A DNA stretch of 64,000 nucleotides, taken from assembly GCA_947069175.1 (NCBI GenBank), contig CAMTDV010000022.1, forward strand, positions 34,597,476 to 34,661,475. The letters run 5' to 3'. The translations under genes were made by a program, and so were the position numbers. Positions 1 to 11,310 of this stretch are shown in pieces (position 1 is the first letter of the stretch; every line of letters starts with the position of its first letter). The notes beneath the pieces were generated by a model. The model ran no database searches. It was not told the DNA's origin and was given only the letters and a program-made list of their open reading frames with translations. Source of the DNA: Scalesia atractyloides. Taxonomy: Eukaryota > Streptophyta > Magnoliopsida > Asterales > Asteraceae.

Positions 1-351
1 GTCCTCTCATACCTTCAAACATAGCCACAACTTATTAATGCATTGCATTGTGTTTACCGATGTACTATGTTGATATTGCAGTTAATTTATACAAGCTTTA
101 GTTTAAATCATCTTCATATAAGTTTTAACCAACCTGATATCCTATCTTACTCCCCTTAACTCAAAAAATAATTATGTCTAACATAAACGGGCATGCATTA
201 TACGTCGCTAGGAAAGCATTTGAAAAAAGAAAAATACCAAGAGATTCGTGGTTTTCAGTCAAGGATTTCGGCGTCGTCTTCGAGCTCCGCGATGGCACAA
301 TATTACGTTCTGATGTTTTGAAAGTAGGGAGAGAGAGAGGTAAACGATTCT

Positions 352-412
352 AGGGCCTTTGTGGTTTCATTTATAAAGAGGCTTGAGTTTTAAGGTTATC
401 GGTGGGGTTAAA
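352..412 (+). repeat. Left arm of a 61-bp perfect inverted repeat
   Basis: This arm starts agggcctttgtggtttc and is the exact reverse complement of 3419-3479. In copy B the matching arm exists at about 20845-20905, but the right-hand partner is replaced by different sequence. The pair brackets the Harbinger element but lies far outside its own termini. No clear target-site duplication is visible around the two arms. Confidence 0.85.
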
Positions 413-867
413 TTACATACCAAACATGTTGCGATGATTGATGAAAAACGCATGTGAATGGAAAAGCTATATTGTGACCAGGTTCCAAATGCTTGATTAT
501 GAAATTGAGAAATCAGATCAATTTACTTGGTGACAGATGGATCCTTGTTGTTCTTTCCATGTTTGATGATGATGGCAGTGGGTGACAAAACTGTTTTTTT
601 TTAAATCACATTGAGTGTTTTTGATTTAATAAGAGACAGAGATATAGTTCAATAAATAAATGGTTTAAATTGACAACTAAAAACCCTTTAATTGTTAATT
701 AGTATCACGAAAAATTCAGGTGTTCAAATGTTAGGATCCGGATTTCAGAACGGGTCGGATTTTGGGAGTCCATTTTGACGGAGGTTACATTTGGTCTATA
801 ACCTAGTGACTAATATAGAATTGGCACTATGCATCTACTCTTAATAACTTCTCCCACTTCGTATTTA

Positions 868-2758
868 GACCACACGGTGTGGGTGTTCTTTCTCAGCGTT
901 GTTGCCAACCAACGTCCACACACCCACATCGTCCCCCCGCTTATTCACATCATTGTTATATGGGCTTGAAATTCTTCGCCGATGTTGAGGGCAAACAGTG
1001 TACGACATGGACGCGCTTGGTTGGTTGATTCAAACAAGCCATGAACGGCTAATTTGAGCCTAAAAAACTTTAAAATATATGTACTAACATATTTCACACC
1101 ATTTTCTAAAAAATCACACACTTCATCACTTCCCAACTTCCCATTTCTCTCCCAACTTTTATATAATTGTAAAAAAAACATGGAAGGCTCCATCTTTTCT
1201 TCTTCTTCTTCATTGTCGTCGTCTGGGCTTGACAATTTAATTATATTCTCGTCAGACGATGAGGGACCGGCACTCGTAATTTCAGCAGTTCAAAAGGTGG
1301 TTCAAACTTAATGGAAGACGAAGGTTGCTCCTCGGAACCCAAGAAGAGAAAATACATATTAATTGACCGAGTCACTGCACATGATTTATTGGTAAGTGAT
1401 TATTTTTCACTGAACCCTACTTATGATGATAGTACCTTTAGACATCGATCTCGTATGAGTCGTGAATTATTTCTAAGAATATTGAACGATTTATCAAGTA
1501 AATATGATTTTTTTCCAAAAAAAAAGGATACGTATGGTCGTCTAGGATTTAGCACGTTGCAAAAAGTCACAGGAGCACTTAGACAATTGGCTTATGGGAC
1601 GGCTTTCGACATTATGGATGAATATATAAAAATGTCGAAACTGGTGGCGAGGAAAAGTCCCATTATTTTTGTTAGTATCTTATCGAACTATATTTAAAAA
1701 AATTGAGAAAACCTATGTTTAGTGACACGCAACAACTTTTGGAGTTCCATGAAGAGCGACATGGTTTCCTAGGAATGATCTATAGTTAAGATTGTATGAA
1801 ATGGGAGTGGGGAAATTGTCCAACATCGTGGGCGCGGCAACACAGTAGCAGATTTCATAAAAAACAGCTATGATGCTCGAAGCAGTTGCATCTCAAGATC
1901 TTTGGATCTGACATGCATTCTTATGCCTGCTGGAAATAACAATAAAAATATTCTTAATCAATCACCCATTGTAAACGACCATATGAACGGTGTTGGGCCG
2001 AAAGGATTTTTTTTGTATCACCTGTGCAGAGTATAAATATGGTTATTATCTGCACGGTATATACCCGAATTGAGCTGTGTTCGTAAAATCATTTACCCGG
2101 GAACGACGTTAGACGAAAAGCGATGTATGTTTAACGGGCTCAAATGGCGGCACGAAAGGACGATGAACGAGCATTTAGTGTTTTGCAATCAAGATGGTAC
2201 ATTTTGAAACTGCGGTGTAGAATTATGGAAAAACCTAGAATTCGAAATGTGATGTACACGTGCGTTATTTTGCATAAAATGATTTTGGAGGATGAGGACC
2301 CACAATTTGCGAGTATTATGAGGAGACGAGTCAATCAAGCCCCAAAGAATTAAGTAATGAAGAACAAGAAGCGAATTTGAATGAAATTAAAAATAATACA
2401 ACACATCACAACCTTCGAGTGCGGATTTGGTTGAACACATTTGGAGCATTCTACGAGACGACCCAGACGAAGACGAAGAAGAAAATTAAAGTTTATGTAA
2501 TTTTTTTAATGTTATGTAGTTTTGTGAATTTATGTTCTTTATTTTTAAATTTATGTAATTAGATTTAATGTATTTTATATAATTTTTAAATTGAACATAA
2601 TAATATTAAATAGGTGACATGTGTCGAATAACGCCTTCTTCCACTCCACGCCCCTTCCCACACCCCCTTTCCCACCACGCCACTATTCTGACGCGCGCTG
2701 ACATGGCGTCCACATGTCGAATAACGGTCATTTTTCAAGCCCCCCACACCATGTGGTC
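868..2758 (+). mobile_element. PIF/Harbinger-like DNA transposon, copy A (dead)
   Basis: Terminal inverted repeats are gaccacacggtgtggg at the left and cccacaccatgtggtc at the right, with one mismatch. The flanking trinucleotides are TTA (865-867) and TCA (2759-2761), close to the TWA target duplication of the PIF/Harbinger superfamily. Inside is a transposase of the HARBI1/ALP1-like family carrying several lesions. No Myb-like partner ORF, usual for autonomous plant PIF elements, was found. Length is 1.89 kb. Confidence 0.8.
1180..2353 (+). pseudogene. Harbinger (HARBI1/ALP1-like) transposase, copy A
   Basis: The N-terminal part starts at ATG 1180 with a serine-rich leader. A 2-bp loss near 1309 relative to copy B stops that frame at once; the next frame opens at 1311 and carries the helix-turn-helix-like segment with SRMSRELFLRIL and LRQLAYGTAFDIMDEY. 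The catalytic centre survives only in fragments: a stop codon lies just before the first Asp (DCMKWEWGNCP, near 1790), and the GYYL..GIYP segment near 2045 has lost the codons around the second Asp. The C-terminal part at 2144-2353 keeps RKDDERAFSVLQSRW, typical of the DDE_Tnp_4 superfamily. It cannot encode an active transposase. Confidence 0.85.
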
Positions 2759-3418
2759 TCATGAATTACATGAAGAACATGATGAAGTCAAAACCTTATA
2801 ATCAAGTGAAAATCACCATATATCTAATCCCTCACACATGATAAGTTTGTCTATCTTTTGGATTTGTCTCTCTATCACCATAGTCAATTGTCACCACATG
2901 CAGCATAACATGTTCGAGACCACCACCGCAAGCCTTGTCTCATTATCTCAAGGCAAGGCAATCCCTCTTCGATTACCTCCTTTTGTGACCCACCACAATC
3001 CTTGATTATGGAGGATACTAGTTGTTTTTCGACGTATGGAGAAAGATTGATAGTGGATTGTGGTGGATCAATAGGCCGCGGAGGTAGTGAAGGATTGGGG
3101 GGAAGTCTAGTGTAATGGAATAGACATGTAGTCTCAGTTGATCTATGCTTAATTTTTAATGATGATTATCAAACTTTACCCATATCAAGAACTTATCAAT
3201 AATTACTTGATTGAATCACTATTGGGACTAGTTTGAAATTCAGGTTGTGATTTGAACGGGGAATGTGTTGCCAATTAGAGAGAATTAATTGGGTTGTCGA
3301 AAGTGATAGAGATATGAGTGGCAATTATGTAGGAAAAAGGGACTTGATTTTTTTTTAATATTCTGTGTTAAGAAGACTTTGGGGTGAAGATAACAAAATT
3401 TCTTTAACTTTCATACAC

Positions 3419-3479
3419 TTTAACCCCACCGATAACCTTAAAACTCAAGCCTCTTTATAAATGAAACCACAAAGGCCCT
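3419..3479 (-). repeat. Right arm of the 61-bp inverted repeat
   Basis: This is the exact reverse complement of 352-412. Copy B diverges from copy A at precisely this point (after 3422 / 23932), so the arm is specific to copy A. It could be the true end of an outer transposon or an inverted copy of the left flank made by recombination or misassembly. Confidence 0.85.
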
Positions 3480-4013
3480 TGATCAATTGACAAGAACACT
3501 TATATATAGGAAGTACCAGCGGCGTATCCACCATGTCCATGTCAAACTTTCATTGGCTTTGTTATCACATTATGATTAGTTCTTTGTGAGTCATCCTAAA
3601 ATCTACCACACATAAATAAACACAATAACCAATACTTAAGTCTCGAATCCGAAGAAAGGAAGACTGAATGATGGTGGTACCTCCCTCTTGTGTTATAAGG
3701 AAGTGGTCAGTCTATGAAGAAGTGAGACATAGCCCAACCTCCCAAAATGATGAGACAAGGTCCACTGAAATGACATGAAATTCAGTCGATGTAAAATGGC
3801 ATGATATGAAGTGTATTCAACAAACAATCAGCGTAGCATAATATTAATTGCAACGATGGAAAATAATATGAAACAATGTTATCTTGAAATGTTAAACCCA
3901 AATTGAAGACAATTGTATCTTGAAAAATCAAACAAGAAATGGATTTGATAAAAACAATAATAATAAATAACCTGAGCGGAGCCTTAAGTCTTCGTGGTGG
4001 TAGGCTAGTTGGG
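3480..4013. other. Intergenic sequence without a recognised gene
   Basis: No coding frame with recognisable similarity. The string cagcggcgtatccaccatg at about 3519 resembles the start of hAT-type termini (CAGNGGCG), but no partner end or 8-bp duplication was found. Confidence 0.4.
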
Positions 4014-5362
4014 TTACTCGTTCGCACCATTGTCGTTGACTTCAGCTAGGATCACGTTGATGTTGTGGGCTCTACCTCTTGCTAGGGGGGGTGGTGCTGG
4101 GTTTGCCTGGTTCGCTTGGTTAACTGGGTTTGCTTGATTAACTGGTTTTGCTTGGGCTTGAGCGTTAATGATATTAACTAACCTAGGGCACATGTTTCTA
4201 AAGTGGGTAGGGTCACCACAATTAAAGCAAGCCCGAACATATGGAACCATGGGATAATGCGGTTGTTGATAGGGTTGGATCATGTTTTGGGCAGGGAATG
4301 GAGCTTGGTTTTGAGGAGTACGACATGTGTTAGTCAAATGACCATAACGCCCACAATTGGCACACAGCTCGCAAGGTACAGTGTGTTGGTGGTGATAATG
4401 GCAGGTGTTGCATTGACGGTGTGGACCAGTATAAGGTTTCTTATTTGGGTAAACTGGTTTGGGTGCCACTTGGGTGATTGGGATGGCTTGGAGAGGTATG
4501 GCTTTGGAGTTGGGTTAGTTGAGGCAACGACGTAGTTTTTACCGTTGCGCTTTCGTTTGGTATCGAAACGGGAGGAGGATTTGGTCCTGGCTGTCCTTTG
4601 GCTCTTCCACTGGATCCTTGTCAGTTGTGCCTTTCTTTTTAAAGTCTCCATTTCGGATATGGTTTTCGGTGAGTTCAGTGGCTAATTCCATAGCAGCTTC
4701 CAATGTTGCGGGTACAGTGCTCATCACGGAATCCTGGATACCAGAAGGAAGATCCCTAATGTAATGTTCAATGAGACGGTAAGAGGAGTGAACATATTTG
4801 GGACCATCTAGTTCAGCTCAAGGAAACGTTTGTTATAGGCCATGTGGTCTCCATCATTTTGCTTTAAGAGGTAGAATTCATCCTCCAACTTCTTGATCTC
4901 ACTCCTACGACAGAACCGTTTAGTCATTCGTTCTTGAGTTGTTCCCAAGTTAGGGCCGCAACAGCTTCATCCCCTCTTTGACCCTTTTCAGCGTTCCACC
5001 AGGTTAAGGCTGCCCCAATAAGACGACCGGTAGCATAACGAACCTTGCGATCGTTAGGGCAGTCATAATTTAGGAAGGTGCTTTCCATTTCCTCGAACCA
5101 TCGAAGGAGTGTGGTGACCCCTTCTATTCCTCATATTTTGGGGTTCACAAGACTTGAAATGCTTATAGGAGCACTTCGATGTATTTGCGGAAGCATTGGC
5201 AACGTTTGGTTCGACTTGGTTGACTTAGTTATTAGTGAGGGCTTGTTGAACTTGGATCACTATGTTAGGGATCACGGCAGCCATTTGCTTGGCAATTTGG
5301 GCAGCCATGCGTTTACCGGAGTTTCCGGTTCTTTTCCCTCCGCGAAGGTGCCTAGAGGACAT
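4014..5362 (-). pseudogene. Ty3/gypsy gag remnant with zinc knuckles
   Basis: Read right to left from ATG 5362, the frame gives an R/K-rich start, a gag core (LLRWFEEMESTFLNYDCP and LTWWNAEKGQRG near 5080-4970) and, at the C-terminus (4469-4014), two CCHC-type zinc knuckles (CANCGRYGHLTNTC and CFNCGDPTHFRNMC) followed by a PVNQANQ-rich linker. Several frameshifts and stops separate these pieces. No protease, RT, RNase H or integrase follows to the left, so pol was deleted or never present. The PBS and LTR of the same element lie to the right at 6287 onward. Confidence 0.8.
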
Positions 5363-6286
5363 CTATAGGAATTTACGCAAACGAGATTGTGAGATTTTTA
5401 CGGATTTGCTAGCAGAGATGCGAAAAATATAAACATTAGGGGTGTATTTGAAAACAATAACTTATGATAATACAACACTTTTAAAGTGTTCTTGGGCTTT
5501 GCTTGTAATTGGGCGTTGCATGCCGCCATACTTCTACCTTTGTAATCATGTGGGCCCCCATGATTATCGGGCTTTCGTGTGGTTCGCATGTGTTAGCCTG
5601 GTAACATACACTAAAACCCGGAGAAAATCAAGAAATATGAATGTAATGTACGAATGTCGGAGTGCATCCATGTGTGGACATGGTGATAACTCAAAGTAAG
5701 GTTAGTTCACACGACGTTTGGTGTGGCATGCTTTGGCCTAATAGGTTCTTCGTACTCTCATCGTTAGTCCCCAGGTAGGCAAACTGGTCCGTTAATTCAG
5801 ATGTATACGAATGCCAGTCCTAGACATGACGTCCCAACTACCGATACTCAAACCCTTCTAGTTACTACATGCCCGTCACATGAACTCATTTTGATGAGAT
5901 TTGAAACAAAAACGCCACAAATGTCTTAATTATGATAATTAAATATTTTCAAATTGAAGAATAAGTGTTTTCAAAAACTTTAGAGGGAAAAAGGACTTAT
6001 ATTAAGGGTATCATAGGTACTAGGTAATACATTAGGTGTGTAGTGACAGATATATAAATAGCATATATATACATTGCATTATAACACATTGTAGGAAACA
6101 CATAGTCACGTAATAGGTATGGTACTTGCATGCATTCATATGTGAGTTGTAAGGAATTTAAATGCGAGAGCAATATCAAATCATAAGTCAAACATAACAT
6201 AAAATCACATAAGCACATAGGTCCTAGTTGACTAAAGTATAGGTTCTAAGGGTCTAATAACCTATCCTATATCCCTAAAGTCAAGA
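5363..6286 (-). other. Leader between PBS and gag of the gypsy remnant
   Basis: Non-coding, AT-rich sequence between the primer-binding site and the gag start, as expected for the untranslated leader of a gypsy element read on the minus strand. No ORF of note. Confidence 0.5.
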
Positions 6287-6298
6287 GCTCTGATACCA
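6287..6298 (-). promoter_or_regulatory. Primer-binding site (initiator Met tRNA type) of the gypsy remnant
   Basis: On the minus strand the sequence reads TGGTATCAGAGC, the usual plant retrotransposon PBS complementary to the 3' end of initiator tRNA-Met. It lies 3 nt from the LTR edge at 6302. Confidence 0.85.
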
Positions 6299-6301
6299 AT
6301 C

Positions 6302-7396
6302 TGTCACACCCCGACCCGCAGCAAATAGGTGATCGGGGCATGATTGGTTTAACTCGAGAGCTTATGACTTGCTATTACTTTTTTAAATATCCTTAATTCA
6401 TGTCAAGTGTCTCAAAATACAAATAATTCATATACACAATTACAAACACAAGGGTTGTTTATAACAAATAAACTGCACTAATCCGTTTCTTGTTAATTAA
6501 GGCTCATCCTATGTCCAATCTTCTCTTCATACCTGTCAACCGGTATCATATGTAAAAATAGTTTTTGGGTCAACAAAGGTTGGTGAGTGAACCTTATTGT
6601 TATTAGAATATAATATGTTTAAATTTGGTTTATTGAGAAAAACATGCGTTAACCAATGTAAGTAAATATGTTGTATGTCATATATCAAAACTCATAGCTC
6701 AACCTCAAACAATAAACAAACCAACTCAAATAATTCAAATGTACGTACCGTGTTGCACGGTAATATGGTGTGCCAATGAATGTTTGCATGTTGCACGGTA
6801 TTATGGTGTGCTGCAAGGTCAAAGCTCAATCAACGGAGCTGGCCTCGTATGGTTGGCAACGTTAAGTTCCGCTCATAGGTAATGGAGAACAGACGAGCCT
6901 ATGATGATGTGATATCCAAAATGAATGAAAATGCACCAAATGATAAACAACCAAACAACACATAACATAAATACTTCACATAATGGAAATTGCACGAAAT
7001 TGAACTTGTAAAATACGAATAGAATATGCGACCTATGATACACCCCAAAAAAGTATAAATAAAATAAAGGGGGGGTTGTAAGATTCACTCATAGTGGTTG
7101 CGTTCGTGATTCCTTGTAGAATAACGCACGAGTAAAGCTTGAGAAACCGAATGAAACGATTATCCTAGATAAGAAATACAAAGTTTACATAACACATAAC
7201 AAATCTCAACTAAATACATATTAATTACTGAATTATTGTACTATTTATTATCTGTGAGGTACGTCTTGTGTCACCAAGGTATCCTAGTTCCGAAGGATAC
7301 GAGTTAGATTGGAGATTGTCAGCATTTGGAAGATTAGGAGCTTTCCCAACTATATACCGTTGCGAATATATGAAAAGTAACGTATTAACAAACTCG
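6302..7396 (-). repeat. 5' LTR (partial) of the gypsy remnant
   Basis: Starts TGTCACACCCCGA directly next to the PBS, in the orientation of a minus-strand element. A segment with gttgcacggtaatatggtgtgc occurs twice (about 6752 and 6790), a short internal duplication. The LTR probably continued beyond 7396 and was interrupted by the copia insertion, in which case its remainder would begin at 20064. A matching 3' LTR was not found in the window. Confidence 0.6.
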
Positions 7397-7401
7397 ATTT
7401 A
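7397..7401. repeat. Target-site duplication ATTTA, left
   Basis: ATTTA immediately left of the copia LTR and ATTTA again at 20059-20063 form a perfect 5-bp duplication, the usual size for LTR retrotransposon integration. Confidence 0.9.
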
Positions 7402-7847
7402 TGTGAGTCCCAAAACAGATTCGGATCACAGTGGTTGATTGTTTTAACCCAAACAACTGTGGATTAGTTGTTTGAATGTGCAAATAATATGAAAAACCAA
7501 GCAAAGAAGATGAAGAATCTTTTTGGATCAAACAACTAGTGTTGTATATGAAACCCAATAACATGTAATCAATAACAGCACCTGGATATTCGGATGAAAG
7601 CACAATAGCAAAAATCACAACACAAGAAGATCACCAAAATCTGTCCAAGAAACTTGGACATACATGCATTTATCATCATATTTATACAAAATGACTACCC
7701 AACGTATTAATACGCTGGGTTGCTAAATACGCCGTGTACATACAAGTTTCACCATATTGCACTTTTGACCCTTTAACTTTGTCTAACCATTACAAACTAG
7801 CTCAAACTATGGATAATCAAGTACCAACGGTCTCAAAAGTTCTAACA
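7402..7847 (-). repeat. Copia 3' LTR
   Basis: Begins TGTGAGTCCC and ends GTTCTAACA in plus orientation, with the TG..CA ends of an LTR, and matches 19607-20058. It contains a shortened form of the ACGC palindrome at about 7695-7716 and a TATA box on the minus strand. Confidence 0.93.
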
Positions 7848-7859
7848 ATATCCCCCTAG
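7848..7859 (-). promoter_or_regulatory. Polypurine tract of the copia element
   Basis: On the minus strand CTAGGGGGATAT directly precedes the 3' LTR start TGTTAGAAC, the position and composition expected for the plus-strand priming PPT. Confidence 0.8.
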
Positions 7860-7881
7860 ACCGTTGCGTGCTTGGGTTGCT

Positions 7882-10580
7882 TCAATCTTGCTTGCGAGCT
7901 TCTGGGTCTGCGGCGGGTCCTTCATCCTTGTCTTGTCCAGCTTGAACGGTAGGTTGATCTGTGGTTGCTTCGATTGTTTCTTTAGAGCTTAGATTAACAC
8001 TAGCTTCACTTGAGGGTTGTTGTAACTCCGTAGTGGCTTCATATGTGGATGAAACCGGAGTTTGAGGGTGAGATGCAGCTTGAGATGGTGAGGAGGCTTT
8101 CTGTTGTGATGATGACTTATGCTTTCTCTTTCTTTTTCTTGCCTCCTCCTTTTCTGTCTGCTTCTGAATCCTGAGAACAATTTCCATCATCTCTATATTC
8201 CTTTCTCGAGCTGTTCCACAGCCCTTTGGAATAGTATTCCTTCTTCTCTGTACTCATTTCCGGCTCCAACGTGGATTTTGTGACCAAAGAGAATGTTGAG
8301 ATCGGAGAGGCAGAACATGAAAACATCCATCGGGTCTAGAATTCAAATATATTCGTTAGACACTAATCGGATCACTCCTTCTCCTGTCTTCCCATCGTAA
8401 AACCATTTCTTGAAGTGTGTAAGCATGACAGGTTGTTCAGGTGGAATGTTGACTTTTGTTTCGACCTTAGCAGGTTCTATTACCCATGTAACCATCCCTT
8501 TTCCTGTGATGGGATCTTTTGTCGTCTTTGACACTCTTCTTCGAGGTTGTTGCGGCTTGAAAACTGTGAAGTCCCGATTGCATTCTCTTAAAATGAGTCT
8601 TTCAAAGTCAGCTCCGATGCTGCTGTTGGTCGGGTTTATCAGGTCTAGCCTCCCCAGTTCTCGAATGTCCCATTTTGGAAGGCTTTTCATGTCAGCTCCG
8701 GTCTTAAAATTCTGAATAACACCACCTCGTCTCTTTACGATGAACATCCCTTTGAGATTGGAGTACTTCCAGCTTATTATTCTATTAGTGACTTCAGATT
8801 TTTCAATGATGACCACCTGATAGAAATCTGGAAACTTTTCCCTTTCTTTTGTGAACCATTCAGGATGCATTGGAGTTACTGCGTCACCGTCCTCAGTTTC
8901 ATAAATAGTATCATCTTCCAAACCCCACTCAACAAATCTCGCTGGCATTTCATCTCTGTCTACCTCCTCCTCTTCACTTTCGTCATCCTCAGTGACGTTC
9001 ATGGCCGATTCTAAGCACTTTTTCTTCTTTTCTATAGCCTCAGGTTTTTATCTTTCCTCTTCAGTCTTGAACTTCTCATAATAAAAAATATCAATAGATG
9101 AGAACATCGGTGGTATGTCCACTTTGGTGCAAAGTTCTCTGATCATACGATACATCTTTTTCATCCCATCTTGCTGAAATCTCACAAATCTCGTCTGTTC
9201 TTTGACGTATGCGTGAAGCTCTTTGTTTTTCTTTCTTTGTTCCCTCAGCTTCTCGCGAATAACGTTTGTGTTGCTTACTTGATGCTTCAACCGACAGATT
9301 TCCTGAGCTGGGCCTTTCCCAATATCTTTTGCTAGCTTATCGTACAACTCCTGAAATGGACGAGGTCTTCGAGGAGCTTATTGCGGCATTTGTCTTGGTT
9401 GTTCCTCTGTCGAAGGTCCTTCCCCAGTTTTCTTACGCTTCTGCGGCAATCAACTGATCTACAAACTCGTCTAACTGCTCTTGCTCGGTGGTGACCGTCA
9501 CCGGTGTTTCGGATTCTGTCATATGACGTCTCTTTCTTCTAGTTTCTCTCTTCTCTCTTTCTTCGGCCTCATGAATCACACGGAGATTCTCTATATGCTC
9601 GCGATTTTCTCTTGTGCCTCCGGCCCTGAAACTACTTTCCATCAATCGTTCTTGAGGAGCACTATCTTTCCGTTTCTTCGAGGAGTCCCCTTCCTTCATG
9701 ATTTTCTTTCCTTTATTCTTTCTAACCAGCTGCTCGGTTTCCTCTTCTTCCTCCTCCACTTCCTCTCACCATCTCCTTGTCTCTTTTTCTTAACCCGTTC
9801 TCTGTATTTCTCATAGGCTGCTTTTACGATAGGGTATCTTTCCTCCCTATACACCCACTGATGCAACAGTACCCATTCCTCAGTCTTTAGCTCGGTAATC
9901 TGACGCCCTGTTGGCAGCTGGAACTTGTATAGGTCGCCATCATGAGGAAGATTTGGATCTTGGTCATTGATGAGGAGCTGAACAAAACTAGGGTACATGG
10001 CCCATGTGGAGGAATTTGCATTATCGATCATGCAGTAAAAAATGAGGCCAGAGATATTGAATGACTGCTTTGTACAGAGGCTAAGCATAGCAGCCGACCA
10101 TTCCAAGTTCAAACTGTCATATCCTCCTTTCCTATGTGCCAAGCTCATAGCAAATACATGAAGAATGAATCTCCAGTCCTTGGTAAGCCCCTTTCTTTTG
10201 ATCTCATTTTTCTCTCTGAAGTCTCTAATATACCTCATCCCTTTAAATCCATCTAGGATGTCGTCCTTCTTCATTCTGAGTGAATCACTGTTCTTATCTC
10301 CAAGACTGAGGACTCTGCGTATGTTCTCCTCTGTAACTACGATCTTCTTATTTCTGACTGTAGCTGTGTTTCTTTTAATTTCGTTTATGGTTGACACTTT
10401 GGCTGTCTTCCAAAACTCTTCGATGTGGATGCTGTAGATGATCGGATTGGCTTGTACAGCGTAGCTGATCCTACTTGAATTTATCCACTCTGCTACATCT
10501 TCAAAGTCGATTGGAGGTGGGACCAGCTTGCATGGCTGATTGTGCTTTCGAGTTTTATCCCAAATAATATCCTTCGCCAT
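7882..10580 (-). pseudogene. Extra (third) ORF of the copia element, about 900 codons, broken
   Basis: ATG at 10580 opens a 294-codon frame with SYAVQANPIIYSIHIEEFW, an IRRVLSL segment and FILHVFAMSLAHRKGGYDS. This layout recalls ORFs that follow copia pol in other Asteraceae elements, from general knowledge and not a search. It then shifts frame near 9750 into an E/K/R-rich, coiled-coil-like stretch, and shifts again near 9433. It continues through a charged helix segment (9347-9048), one in-frame TAA at 9048, an acidic segment and a compact region with SWKYSNLKGMFIVKRRGG (9002-8343), and ends in a Ser/Thr/Gln-rich tail (8190-7882). No RT, protease or integrase motif, signal peptide or clear membrane span is visible, so it is not obviously an envelope protein. 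Function unknown. Confidence 0.75.
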
Positions 10581-10582
10581 TT

Positions 10583-11127
10583 CTGAAAGTGAAAATGAGT
10601 CAAGTTAGATTCATGTACATAAATACATATATATATATATATATATTAATTTATACATAAAATATATTTGGAAAAAAGAAAAGAAAAATTAAATTGAATT
10701 TTATAAAACCGCTAATATTTACGCCAGACCAATTACGCCAGTCATGTAACTCGAGACTCTGAGACAACTGCGCCGAATAAAGATTATTTACACTGTACAC
10801 GAGTAGCAGATTTAGACCTTAAACTCGAAAATATATCCATCGAAGATGATTATCTACGCTGGTTTACCGACGTAATTGTCAATTACGCCGGTTGCTCGAA
10901 CTCACGATCAAGCCTTAAATCCGCTGACTCAATGGTTGAGATAATTACGCCACATTCAAATTATCTACGCTACATTCAAATTAAATACGCTGGCTTCAAG
11001 TTTTTCTTGATAAACCCATGAAAATCGGATGTAACCAGATTCAATAGTTTTTATATATAATGCAACATTATATGAAATCGACTCATTATACTAGCAAACA
11101 ATCTACATTTGAAAACCTAAAACATAC
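10583..11127 (-). other. Predicted 5'-UTR intron in front of the extra ORF
   Basis: On the minus strand a donor TCG|GTATGT lies at 11128/11127 and a strong acceptor CATTTTCACTTTCAG ends at 10583, only 2 nt before the ATG at 10580. The 545-nt interval is AT-rich, includes a TA-repeat (about 10624-10646), and contains most of the local ACGC motif copies. This is an inference from splice-site shape only. Confidence 0.5.
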
Positions 11128-11310
11128 CGATACGATCTTAACAACTTCTATCGGATTTTCAGAAAAGGCTTGATTGAAACAAAAAGATGTGGTTTTGCGG
11201 TTGATGAAGAAGATGATGAAAATTTGAATATGAAGATATTTACACGAAGAAAAGACCGAAATATATATACATGATTGCCTTCCAGCGCTGGAACAATAAT
11301 TACGCCGCGT
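10715..11310 (-). repeat. ACGC motif cluster between pol and the extra ORF
   Basis: At least nine degenerate copies of WWTACGCYGG occur here (for example tttacgccag, attacgccag, tctacgctgg, attacgccgg, aatacgctgg, attacgccgc), irregularly spaced. The same motif recurs in the pre-gag leader and LTRs but was not noticed in the pol coding frames. Confidence 0.75.
11261..11270 (-). promoter_or_regulatory. Candidate internal TATA box for the extra ORF
   Basis: The minus strand reads GTATATATAT, followed downstream (11250-11135) by a pyrimidine-rich stretch with repeated TCATC/TTCTTC, which looks like a plant 5' leader, and then by the predicted intron donor. Together these resemble an internal promoter. 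Confidence 0.4.

Larger units (their letters stand above)
1..3422. repeat. Copy A of a duplicated 3.4 kb block
   Basis: This stretch aligns almost base for base with 20496-23932; position 3 matches 20498 and the match runs to the string catacactttaa at 3411-3422. It includes a Harbinger transposon at 868-2758 plus several hundred bases on each side, so the repeated unit is larger than the transposon. Differences are mostly single-base indels and substitutions. The left limit is outside the window. Both copies share the same inactivating lesions in the transposase, which points to duplication of an already dead locus rather than two independent insertions. Confidence 0.9.

Noticed and set aside
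945..1235. Minus-strand ORF of 96 codons with an acidic start
   Set aside because: It is the antisense of the Harbinger transposase leader and its upstream region, with no independent support.
10624..10646. TA-repeat as a promoter TATA box of the extra ORF
   Set aside because: It is too close to the ATG and lies inside the predicted leader intron; the element at 11261-11270 fits better.
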